DNA of 64,000 nucleotides from Haliscomenobacter sp. Its GTDB lineage: Bacteria > Bacteroidota > Bacteroidia > Chitinophagales > Saprospiraceae. The notes beneath the pieces are model-generated. The model searched no databases, was not told the DNA's origin, and was given only the letters and a program-made list of their open reading frames with translations. The DNA lies in the NCBI RefSeq assembly GCF_016718685.1, contig NZ_JADKCX010000017.1:20315-84314 (forward strand). Reading direction: 5' to 3'. Both the position numbers and the translations under genes were made by a program. Shown piece by piece: positions 45,594 to 54,390 of the stretch; within the stretch, counting starts at the first letter, position 1, and every line of letters begins with the position of its first letter.

Positions 45594-45629
45594 TAGTAGA
45601 GAGACGCACGGCTGTACGTCTCTCTACTA
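45594..45629. repeat. Hairpin, GTAGAGACG family copy 2
   Basis: TAGTAGAGAGACG (45594-45606) and CGTCTCTCTACTA (45617-45629) are exact reverse complements with a 10-base loop. It lies between the esterase stop and the start of the membrane protein gene. Arms are close to those of the palindrome at 24445. Confidence 0.95.
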
Positions 45630-45636
45630 CGACACC

Positions 45637-47613
45637 CTAACGGAACAACAAAGGCGCGATATAAGCCAAATTCCGCCGCCACACTAAAAAAGTATGTGAG
45701 CCTTCAGTCTCGACATAGTTGAATTTGATGCCCATCTTGGTAAAGAGATCCATCGTGTTTTTGTTGTTTTGCATCACTAGCGCGTCCCCTTTGCCAGCAC
45801 CGATGGAGAACAGTTTGAACTGGTTAATCGCCGGGTTTTTCAACACGCTACTGTATTTTTCCTCCAGTTCCTTGATAACGGGTGGAAAATAACCAGTGCT
45901 CATCGGGTACACGTAGCTGAATTTTTCAGGATACCAAAGCGCCAGGTTCAAGGTCTGCACGCCGCCCATCGACAAACCTGCAATCGCCCGATGCTCCCGT
46001 TTGGGCGAAACTTTGAAGTTGCTTTCAATAAAAGGAATGATGTCTTTTACGAGATCCTGGCAAAAAGGGTCTTGTTCGGGACCAGCACCCATGGCCAAAG
46101 CCGCTTTAGGGGTATGCCCGGCGGGCATGACCACGATCATGTCTTTGAGTTTGCCGGCTGCGTAGAGGTTGTCCAGAATTAGGTTGGCGCGGCCAACGGT
46201 GGTCCAGGAAGCGTCGTTGTCGCCCCCGCCGTGGAGGAGGTAAAGCACAGGGAGTGGCGTTTTACTCTGGGCGTAATTGGGGGGCAGATACACGTGCAGA
46301 CGACGGGAGATGCCTCCCAAAGCGCTGGATACGTAGTTCAGTTTTTCAATTCGCCCATGCGGTACATTTTTCATGGACTGGAAATCATTTTCAGGACCGC
46401 TTACTTCGTAAATATTGGAAAAACCGCTGTTGCTTTCCTTGTATTGGGGATTTTTAGGATCAAAAATTCGGAGGCCGTCCACGTAAAAGTCGTAAGTATA
46501 AATGTCTGGTTTTACTGTAAAATCCGAAGTGTAGCTCCACACGCAAGAAAAATCCTTATTCAACTTGTTTGCTCCAAAAGTTGGTGCATAATCCCCTGAA
46601 ACACTGACCTCATGCGCATTGGGCGCGTACATGCTGAAACGGATTTTACCATCTGGCAGTACTTTCACCGAGCTGAGGGTGTCGTTTGGTGAAGGTGGGC
46701 GTTGAAAAGGATTGGCATTGGCCATGGGTGGGGGAGGAGGCAGTAGCCCCTGCAACTTCAGCCACTCGCCAAAACGTTCGTACCAGGTATCGGTAGGAAT
46801 ATCTTGTTTACGCATCCCAAATCCATGACCACCTTTTTCGTAGATGTGTAACTCGGCGGGCTGTTTGGCGTCGAACCATTTTTTGTAAATGTTGATGCTG
46901 TGGGGCATAAAGCCGAGTTGGTCATCGCCCGCAACGGCTACAAAAATGGGTGTTTTGGCTTTAGGTACTTCTGATCCCAGAATGGCATTTTCATAGGCAT
47001 ATATGGGGGCAACAAAGTTGGGGCGACTTTCATCTGTAGCAGTATACACCACCGACATGGTCAAGGTGCCACCCGCCGAAAAACCCATAAACCCGATACG
47101 TTCCGGGTTGATGTTCATTTCTTTGGCGTGTTCCCGGACATATTTTATCGCAGCCTGGCCATCGGCAGTTGCCAGGGGAATAACCGGAGCGTTTTCTTCG
47201 TCCAGTTTTTTAAAATCGCCCATTTTGCCCATGAGCTCTCGGACTGGATCAGCGGTAAAACTGCGGGCTACACGGTATTTCAGCACAAAAACGGCCACAC
47301 CTTTGCTGTTAAGCCACTTGGCTACATCGGTGCCCTCGCTGTTGATGCTCAAGGTATGGAAGGCACCGCCGGGGGCAACGATGATAGCGGTGCCATTGGC
47401 GTTTTGTGGATGCGGAAGGTAAGCAGTAATGGTAGGTTGTACTACGTTGTACACGACCTCCGAGTTGAACATGTTTTTGCTGCTCGTTTGTTCACTCCAG
47501 GTCCAGTTTTCGGAGCCCTTGGGTTTGCCTTCGTAGAGTTGAATGACCTTTTGGCCATACAACCCGGTGTTGCACATCGTGTACAACGAGAGTAGGATTA
47601 AGATGTTTTTCAT
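45637..47613 (-). CDS. Two-domain carbohydrate esterase (acetyl esterase-like + Esterase D/CE1-like)
   Basis: 658 residues from the ATG at 47613, which opens a signal peptide (MKNILILLSLYTMCNTGLYG). Domain 1 (about 40-290) is an alpha/beta hydrolase with GFSAGGTLTMS (Ser179) and GGHGFGMR (His263), as in xylan acetylesterase/BD-FAE proteins. A proline linker (LPPPPPMANANPFQRPPSPN) leads to an E-set/CBM48-like domain at about 318-405 (IRFSMYAPNAHEVSVSGDYA). Domain 2 (about 420-658) is Esterase D type, with LYLLHGGGDNDASW, GLSMGGVQTLNLAL (Ser548) and EGSHTFLVW. Such fusions remove acetyl and feruloyl groups from xylan; the exact substrates are inferred. The next upstream genes, DUF1593 and GH78, are also plant-polysaccharide enzymes. 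Confidence 0.88.
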   Translation of the reverse strand: MKNILILLSLYTMCNTGLYGQKVIQLYEGKPKGSENWTWSEQTSSKNMFNSEVVYNVVQPTITAYLPHPQNANGTAIIVAPGGAFHTLSINSEGTDVAKWLNSKGVAVFVLKYRVARSFTADPVRELMGKMGDFKKLDEENAPVIPLATADGQAAIKYVREHAKEMNINPERIGFMGFSAGGTLTMSVVYTATDESRPNFVAPIYAYENAILGSEVPKAKTPIFVAVAGDDQLGFMPHSINIYKKWFDAKQPAELHIYEKGGHGFGMRKQDIPTDTWYERFGEWLKLQGLLPPPPPMANANPFQRPPSPNDTLSSVKVLPDGKIRFSMYAPNAHEVSVSGDYAPTFGANKLNKDFSCVWSYTSDFTVKPDIYTYDFYVDGLRIFDPKNPQYKESNSGFSNIYEVSGPENDFQSMKNVPHGRIEKLNYVSSALGGISRRLHVYLPPNYAQSKTPLPVLYLLHGGGDNDASWTTVGRANLILDNLYAAGKLKDMIVVMPAGHTPKAALAMGAGPEQDPFCQDLVKDIIPFIESNFKVSPKREHRAIAGLSMGGVQTLNLALWYPEKFSYVYPMSTGYFPPVIKELEEKYSSVLKNPAINQFKLFSIGAGKGDALVMQNNKNTMDLFTKMGIKFNYVETEGSHTFLVWRRNLAYIAPLLFR

Positions 47614-47766
47614 GCTTGCTGCTGATTTTCGGTTGAGCATACAATATAAGGTTTCCTGACAACCAACGCAAGATAACCACATTTTAAAAGACAAAGCAAG
47701 CAGGAAGAAAGGGTTGGTTTTGGTGTAGTAAAAGGTATACTAAGGTGCCTCTTTGGTGTCTAGGGC

Positions 47767-47830
47767 TTCTTAGGTGGTTCAAATAAAACCCTTCTGCGAA
47801 GGGTACCTTTCTTTTTTCACCACCTAAGAA
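47767..47830. repeat. Hairpin repeat, CTTAGGTGGT type
   Basis: TTCTTAGGTGGT (47767-47778) and ACCACCTAAGAA (47819-47830) are exact reverse complements. Inside is a second stem CCCTTC/GAAGGG (47789-47803). CCTAAGAAA is repeated twice at the right side. The element lies in the 263-base gap between DUF1593 and the esterase and may end the upstream transcript. Confidence 0.85.
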
Positions 47831-47876
47831 ACCTAAGAAACACTTACTTGAATTACATGGCCATTTCCGTTAATTG

Positions 47877-49301
47877 TCATTTCGGAAACACCGTCACGAT
47901 CACCCGCTGGTACCGCGTCAACGCAGGCACTCCATTATCCGTCACAGCCAGAACAATGTGCACCGTTTCGGGTTGAGTGACATTTGGAGCGGTGAACGAA
48001 GCGGTCTTGGATGTACGGTCGTTGATCTCCAGGGGGCGACTGCTTTCATACGTACCCACTTCCCGGTAATAGATCCATTCGTAACTCAAGGCATTGCCAT
48101 CGGGGTCTTTGGAGCCTTCGGCGCTGAGGGTTACTTTCTCCCCACTTTTCACCGATAAATTATGGGCATGGCCCAAAACCACCACGGGCGGGTGATTGGC
48201 TTCTTTGTACGGCTTTACACACCAGTCCATGCGGGCGGCAAAATCGAATTGGTAGGCTTGTCGCCAACGCCAGATGCTGGCTTTGTTAGAAGTGTATGAT
48301 TTGCCATCTGTGCCGATTACTCCGTCTTCCGCATCGGTCCAAATTGGTCTGGTTTCGGGTTCGTAAAACCACTTGCGGGTGCGGGGAGTATACAATTCGT
48401 AGCGACCGCCCCAGCCGCCCCAATCGGGATGTTCAGGATCACTCAAACCATTTTCAATGAGGTTGAAAAAACTGGGGGTGTCGCCCTCCATCAAATATTC
48501 GGTATGGGGATGTTGGGCACCTAGAGGGCCATGATTTTTGCGGATGTTTTCATCGAGCCAGGGATTGTCTACAATGCTGAAATTCGCGCCGCCAAAGTTG
48601 TTCAGTTTGTCGCCGCTGATGCCACTCCAGGTGGCATAGTGGTATGCGCCACGTTCGTAATAGCCGGGGCTAACAACGTAATGCAGGCCTGGGAAGTTTT
48701 TGCGGATCCAGGGGCCGGTATCGTCCTGGTCGGAAATGGTGTAGACCCTGAGCTTTGCCACAAATTTCTCCAATTCGACAGGTGTGCGCGTCATGCGAAC
48801 TTTCCAAAGTGCCTGGGCCAAACAGTTGGCACCGCCCCAAACGGGGACATATACCGGGCGCGCATCGCTTTTGTCCACCACTTTGATGATCCATTCCGAG
48901 CCCTCTGAATCTTTGCCAGCTCCTATGCCAGTCATGCCGTAAGTCGGTAAACCATCTTTGATGATGCTCAATAAATAAGTGGTATCGGGGTAGCCTTTTT
49001 CATGCAGCAGCAGGTTGTTGCGCACCTGCCCATAGGCTCTGACGATTTGGCGAATGCGCCAGGCCGCCGTTTTATTCCGCAGATGGGTGGAAGTTGTGGC
49101 CAATAAACCTTCTACATCCCATTGGTTGGCATAGGTCAGGAAACGCACCATAGACATGGCGTCGTCGGGTTCGTTTTCAATGTCGGTGAGCACCAAAACC
49201 CGGTGTTTTTGGGAAGGGGTTTGGGCGAAAGTGCTGGTTGTTTGCAGCAAAAGCAGCAGCAAGAATGCAACACGACTAAATGTAGGATGGGTTGTAAACA
49301 T
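47877..49301 (-). CDS. DUF1593 nucleoside hydrolase-like secreted protein
   Basis: About 474 residues from the ATG at 49301, chosen because a signal peptide follows (FSRVAFLLLLLLQTTSTFAQ). The N-terminal DUF1593 domain has the nucleoside-hydrolase-type calcium site VLVLTDIENEPDDAMSMVRF and WGGANCLAQALWKVR. A C-terminal PKD/Ig-like domain starts near residue 385 (VTLSAEGSKDPDGNALSYEW). DUF1593 proteins occur in polysaccharide-degradation loci; some are described as cellulose-binding, and a glycosidase-like activity is suspected. It starts 28 bases after the GH78 stop, so both are one transcription unit. Confidence 0.85.
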   Translation of the reverse strand: MFTTHPTFSRVAFLLLLLLQTTSTFAQTPSQKHRVLVLTDIENEPDDAMSMVRFLTYANQWDVEGLLATTSTHLRNKTAAWRIRQIVRAYGQVRNNLLLHEKGYPDTTYLLSIIKDGLPTYGMTGIGAGKDSEGSEWIIKVVDKSDARPVYVPVWGGANCLAQALWKVRMTRTPVELEKFVAKLRVYTISDQDDTGPWIRKNFPGLHYVVSPGYYERGAYHYATWSGISGDKLNNFGGANFSIVDNPWLDENIRKNHGPLGAQHPHTEYLMEGDTPSFFNLIENGLSDPEHPDWGGWGGRYELYTPRTRKWFYEPETRPIWTDAEDGVIGTDGKSYTSNKASIWRWRQAYQFDFAARMDWCVKPYKEANHPPVVVLGHAHNLSVKSGEKVTLSAEGSKDPDGNALSYEWIYYREVGTYESSRPLEINDRTSKTASFTAPNVTQPETVHIVLAVTDNGVPALTRYQRVIVTVFPK

Positions 49302-49329
49302 GGAGGTGTTTTTCAGGTTAGCTATTTTT

Positions 49330-52300
49330 TTACTGCACCACAAACTCATATACCCCAGAACCCAATGGAATCATCACTTTTGTGCCAGAGACAGCTACAC
49401 CGGCCCATTTGCCGATGGGCTCGCCCGATTCGGTAATTTGGCTGATGCTTTTAGCGGGCAGATACAAGGTGGCCGAACTATTGGGGGGTACTATACACAT
49501 GTAGGACAGCTTTCCCTTGTCCATTTTCCATGAGCTGACAATCCGTCCATACATCGACTCATAATACCCGCTGGCCGAAGTGATTTCCCCATTTGGGTCA
49601 GGGGTAGGCTGGAGGATAAAAGATTTGAAGGCGGGTACTACGGGGTCTCTTTGAATGCCCAAAGAGTAATTGTACATCCAGGCAGCCACCGCTCCGAACG
49701 AATAATGGTTGAAGGAGTTCATGCTGTTGTTTCCGCCGAATCCGTTTTCGACGGTATAGCTGTTCAGTCTTTCCCAGATCGATGAAGAACCATTGACCAC
49801 GGAATACAACCAGGATGGATATTGCTTATTGGTCAATAGTTTGTAGGCCAAATCGTCGGCGCCATTTTCAGAAAGCGCTTCACTGATTGAAGCGGTACCG
49901 ATGAAGCCCGTCATCAGGGAATATTCTGGACGTTTTACGCCGCCATCGTCTACGTTGGTTCTCGTAATCGTGGATCGCAAACCCTCCAGCGCTTTTGCTT
50001 TATTGGTGGTATTGAAAATGTCCAGATCCAGTGGAATGGCATAGGAGGCCTGGGTATCCATGAGGTTGCCCTTTTCCGACTGCGTACGGCTGTCGCTTTC
50101 ATTGGGTGCGCCCATGAACCCAGTTTTTAGGCCAGATTTTACGGTTTTACCGGCTTCATTGAGATACACCGCATTGGTTTTGGCCTTGATGTTTGCACTA
50201 CGTTGGTTCAATGCTGCTACGTCTGCGGTTTTGCCTAAGGCCTCTGCCATCTGACTCAAAATGTCCAAATCGTAAGCATAATAGGACATCCAGAAGAGGG
50301 TATTGTCGTTTTTGTTCCCCTCCGGACTCAACCAGTCGCCCAGTGGGCCTTCGTTGAGGATTCCAGTTTGAGGATCAATTTTCGTTTCCAGAAAATCCAC
50401 GTATCGCTTCATCGCCGGGTAATGTTCCTGCAAGAGCTGGATGTCGCCGTACTGGCGGTAAGTTTCCCAGGCAACCGTGATGCCCGCACTGCCCCAAAGG
50501 GTGCCACCAAAACCACCACCAACCGGGGCTACATCGGTAAAGCGGCCATTTTCGGCCTGAATATCCCGCATGGCCAGGAGGTGCCTTCTCAAAAACATCG
50601 GTGCATCGGCCAGATAGGTCGCAGCTTTGGAAAAGACGGAAATATCGCCGCTCCAGCCCATCCGTTCGTTGCGCTGCGGGCAGTCGGTAGGGATAGAAAG
50701 GAAATTACTTCTCAACGACCAGGTAATGTTTTCCCAGAGCTTATTGACCAGCGGGTTGTTGGTTTCGTAGTGCGAAGCCAATTCATGGACCGAACTCAGC
50801 ACCAGGCCTTTTACGTTTTCGATTGGGATGGCCGCATCCACTCCGGTAATCTCCAAATACTGGTAGCCGTGGAAGGTAAAGCGGGGTTGGATCACTTCAT
50901 CGCCACCTTTGAGGATATACCTGTCCTGGGTCAAGGCAGCGCGGATGTTTTCCAACATGATCATACCTTCGTTGCCTTTATAATCTGGCAATGCGGGGTA
51001 AACAATCTCCGCAAAACGCAGATTGATCACCTGGCCTTTTTGGCCGTTTTTGATCAAAATCTGGGGAATTCCAACCATGTTTTGCCCCATGTCGTAGACG
51101 TAGACTTTGGGTCGGACTTCTTTTACAGAGCGGGCATTTAGCGTACCGACAATCTTTACATTGTCGTCCATGGTGCCGATCAGCTTGAAATCTTTGTAAT
51201 CAAATGTCGTTGCTCTGCCCCGTTCAGTGAAGGTGCCCAGGTAGGCGTTGCCCTCCAGGGGGACTACACTGGCCGATTTCCAGCCCGCGTCATTAAAACC
51301 TGCGGCCGTCCAGCCTTGTATTGCCGCTTCTTTCCCGGCGTCGTATACTTCACCCTGGAAATAGGAACCGTAGCGAATGGGGCCATCGGTGAAGAGTTTC
51401 CAGTCTTTGGGATTGGAGGTGATGATTTGTTCGGAACCATCCGCATAAGTGATGACCATTTTGGCAAGTAAGGATTGACGGTCGCCGAAAAAATTCCAGC
51501 TTTCGCCGCTGTAGGTGATGTTGCCACTCCACCAGCCTTCACTGAGCCAGGCACCCAAGGCGTTCTCTTTGCCCGCGATCAGGTTTTGGGTGACATCAAA
51601 AGTCTGGTACTGGTGGTGTTTGTTGTATTGAGTCAGCCCCGGATTGAAATACTCCTCACTGACTCTTTTTCCATTCAGATAAACCTCGTAAATTCCTCGG
51701 GCAGTGACATAGAGGCGGGCTTTTTTGATGTTGCTTTTGGTTTGGAAAGCCGTTCTCAACATCGGGGTGGCATTGCGGGAAGCATCGGCGGTAACCAGCA
51801 TGTTTCCCGAAAATTTATAGGCACCGTTTTCTACGGCAATGTTCCTGAAGAGTTGATTGTTGGTGTCTTCAAAAACAAGATTGCTGGGGAAGCGGAAATT
51901 TCTAACGCTTAAATCGGAGAAATAGGCAGTTTGACCTGCTTCGGTTTTAAAACCCATATCGGCCAACATGGGGAAGCTGATGAAGTTGTTGCCCGAACCA
52001 ACGGGGTTCAAATTCAGGCCTCTGGAAGCAAAAGGCGAAGCTGGCTCTGGGCCAGGCAAGGCAATTTTGTGGGCATTGTCGGTACCGTTGACATAAAATT
52101 CGAACAAGCCAAAATTACACTCCGCATAAATTTGGTGCTTGTTGTATTTGTTTTGTTGGTTGATGATGCTTTGGGGGATGCTTAAAGACTGGAAAGGCAC
52201 ATCGGCTTTGTCATTGGTGGTGTAACCTACCCGGAAAATATGGAGTTTTGCTTTTGAGTCGGGGCGATCATTCAAATCGGAAATGTCTAGTTCCAGGGCC

Positions 52301-52919
52301 ACATAACTTTCATTTTTGCCTTTTTCTACCCCCATGAGGTTGAGGTAGCGGTTGGATAAGCGGGTATCGTTGGCACCAAATACGAACGCCCCTTTGGTTG
52401 AGCCCGTATTTTTATCCAATTGAACCGAAAAACTGAATTTAAAAACAGATAAATAGTGGGGGTAAAAAACATCGTCTGCCGCGCCTCCGCCAATCCATTG
52501 GGCACCCGACCAGGCTTTTCTGATGGATCGAGGAGCCCCGTTTCAAACCAGGAGGAGGATTTGATCAACTTGCCCTTGTTGTCCCAAACCTGGAGTGCCC
52601 AGGTATAGCGGGTGCTGGGCTTTAAGGCTTCTCCAGCGTATTGGATGGCGTGCGCTTGGGCGGAATTTACTTTGCCGGAATCCCAAACTTTAAGGTTTTT
52701 TTCGTTTTTCACCAAAATCCGGAAAGCTTTTTGGGCTACGCCATGGCTGCTGGTTGGGGCGGTCATTTGCCAGGAGAACTGGGGGGTAGGGAGGTCGGTG
52801 CCGAGGGGGGTGTTTAGATAATTGGTTTTGAGGTTTTCCAGGCTGACCTCAGCATGTAAAAAGCAGAGGAAGAAACTGAAAAATACAGAAAGGAAAGGGG
52901 ACTTTTTAGAGTTCGTCAT
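49330..52919 (-). CDS. GH78 alpha-L-rhamnosidase (frame break near 52521)
   Basis: About 1196 residues when restored. The signal peptide is FLSVFFSFFLCFLHA, the fibronectin-like N-terminal domain reads TPQFSWQMTAPTSSHGVAQK, and then the frame breaks after TGLLDPS. With one base added near 52521 it continues RKAWSGAQWIGGGAADDVFY. Rhamnosidase N and concanavalin-like domains precede the (alpha/alpha)6 barrel, which has the GH78 acid motif NERMGWSGDISVFSKAATYL, RFTDVAPVGGGFGGTLWGSA and GPLGDWLSPEGNKNDNTLFW. A C-terminal beta domain ends the protein. It removes rhamnose from pectin-type glycans or glycosides. It is followed by DUF1593. Confidence 0.87.
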
Positions 52920-52954
52920 CCCAAGAACCCAGGTGTCATTTGGGATGACGAACT
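52910..52954. repeat. 15-bp perfect inverted repeat containing the GH78 start codon
   Basis: AGTTCGTCATCCCAA (52910-52924) and TTGGGATGACGAACT (52940-52954) with a 15-base loop. Read on the minus strand, the ATG of the rhamnosidase (52917-52919) lies inside the stem, so the hairpin could hide the start codon. Confidence 0.93.
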
Positions 52955-52994
52955 GCTTGGGGGGAAAAAGCCTAATGTGAATTTAAATTCAGTT

Positions 52995-53052
52995 CGTCAC
53001 TCCCGAAGTCGTAAAACGCTTTAGTAAAACATGCGACTCAGTCGGAATGACG
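52995..53052. repeat. Imperfect hairpin, CGTCATTCC type
   Basis: CGTCACTCCCGAAGTCG (52995-53011) pairs imperfectly with CGACTCAGTCGGAATGACG (53034-53052). Both this and the neighbouring repeat begin AGTTCGTCA, so they look like diverged copies of one element filling the 217-base gap between the desaturase and GH78. Confidence 0.75.
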
Positions 53053-53136
53053 GAGAAGTCAACGTTTGTAGAACATGTTGATCGTAAGTTATTTGACTCG
53101 GAAGCGCCCTTCTCCCATAAATTAGAACTCGTTAGC

Positions 53137-54213
53137 CTATGCAGGTACTGCTACTGGCTTTACCGGGGCTACCGGTGCCTCAATCTTCATTGTCCGAGCC
53201 TTCAACAGCTCGACAATCTCCTCTTTTGACTTAAAAGTCCCATTGAAATTGACCACATGATCGGCCAGCGCATCGTATTTCTTTTGCATCAGCAGGATGA
53301 AAATCCTTAAAAAATCCAGATTTTCAAACACCAGGGCTTTATTTGCGGCGTAGTCATTTTGGTTTTGCAGCACATGATTGGGGTGTTCTGTCCAGTGCAT
53401 GTGTGGGAAAATGTGGTGGCTGATGTGGTAGCCATCGTTCCAACATTTGTGGTTGTAAAAATGGTTGATGCAGGTGCTGCTGTTTTTGTAATGGTTGCTG
53501 GGGTCTGCTGCGTCCACAAAGGAATGCTGCGACCAGTTGCCCAACATGGCCACGAAACGGAATACAAAGAGTGGGAAAATAAACGCAAAAAAAGTAGCGG
53601 TAAAATTGACAAAACACAGCGCGATGACCATGGTATAAAACGCGATTTCACCAGCGAGGATGCGGGTCATGAAAAACTTGCGTTTTTTAGCGCGGTGGTA
53701 GAGGTACAGGTTGTACACCCCATACAAAATAAAACGCCCGACGTATTTGCCAAAATCCCGCAAGCTGTCACGTTGGAATTGCAAAGTGGAGCTATCATCG
53801 GTTTCCATGTTGTTCTCCGCGTGGTGCATGCCAATGTGGTGGGCACGGTAGGTTTCGGGGGTATGGCCAAACAAAGGTGCCAGACACCAGGGCAAATAGT
53901 TGTTCAGTGGCTCGTATTCTTTTTTGAACAAAGGACGGTGGATGGCACAGTGCAACATCAGCCCAAAAGGCCCTTTGAAATACAAGTGATTGAGGTAAAA
54001 ATGGGCCACAAAGACCAATGCCCATACCCAACCCTGGGTAAAGAACAACAATACAGTCAGGGGAAGCAACGTCACCGTAATTCTGAAGGTAAGTTGCATC
54101 AGTGGTAAATCCCTGGAATCCTTAAGCAAGCTTATCCAAAAGCGATCCAAAAAGTTCTTTGGCTGTGGAGCGCCCATCGGATCAGTAATGGTAATTTGTG
54201 CAAAATCTCTCAT
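53137..54213 (-). CDS. Membrane fatty acid desaturase/hydroxylase family protein
   Basis: 358 residues with about four membrane helices and the eight-histidine di-iron pattern. Box 1 is LHCAIHRPLF, box 2 is YRAHHIGMHHAENN, an extra histidine is in GNWSQHSFVD, and box 3 is NDGYHISHHIFPHMHWTEHP. The enzyme desaturates or hydroxylates an acyl or isoprenoid chain at the membrane using O2. The tail is short and rich in Pro, Val and Ala (APVAPVKPVAVPA). A carotenoid hydroxylase role is an alternative, but the helix spacing fits acyl-lipid desaturases better. It is monocistronic. Confidence 0.87.
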   Translation of the reverse strand: MRDFAQITITDPMGAPQPKNFLDRFWISLLKDSRDLPLMQLTFRITVTLLPLTVLLFFTQGWVWALVFVAHFYLNHLYFKGPFGLMLHCAIHRPLFKKEYEPLNNYLPWCLAPLFGHTPETYRAHHIGMHHAENNMETDDSSTLQFQRDSLRDFGKYVGRFILYGVYNLYLYHRAKKRKFFMTRILAGEIAFYTMVIALCFVNFTATFFAFIFPLFVFRFVAMLGNWSQHSFVDAADPSNHYKNSSTCINHFYNHKCWNDGYHISHHIFPHMHWTEHPNHVLQNQNDYAANKALVFENLDFLRIFILLMQKKYDALADHVVNFNGTFKSKEEIVELLKARTMKIEAPVAPVKPVAVPA

Positions 54214-54360
54214 TAAAATACAGATTTTTGTCGTAAACGGATTTTTAGTTAATCAACATTTTCCATTGTTTAGCACAATGTAAGCCAGGATCATTTAGGG
54301 AATCTTTACCATAACAGGGCGCAAGATAAGCATTATCGCTCGTTTAGCCTATTAAAAGAG

Positions 54361-54388
54361 CCCAAAAGCCATTAATAGGCACTTTGGG
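54361..54388 (-). terminator. Probable intrinsic terminator of the amidohydrolase gene
   Basis: CCCAAA and TTTGGG with an inner GCC/GGC pair form a stem (54361-54388). Read on the minus strand it is followed by CTCTTTTAAT. It begins three bases after the amidohydrolase stop. Confidence 0.55.
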
Positions 54389-54390
54389 TT

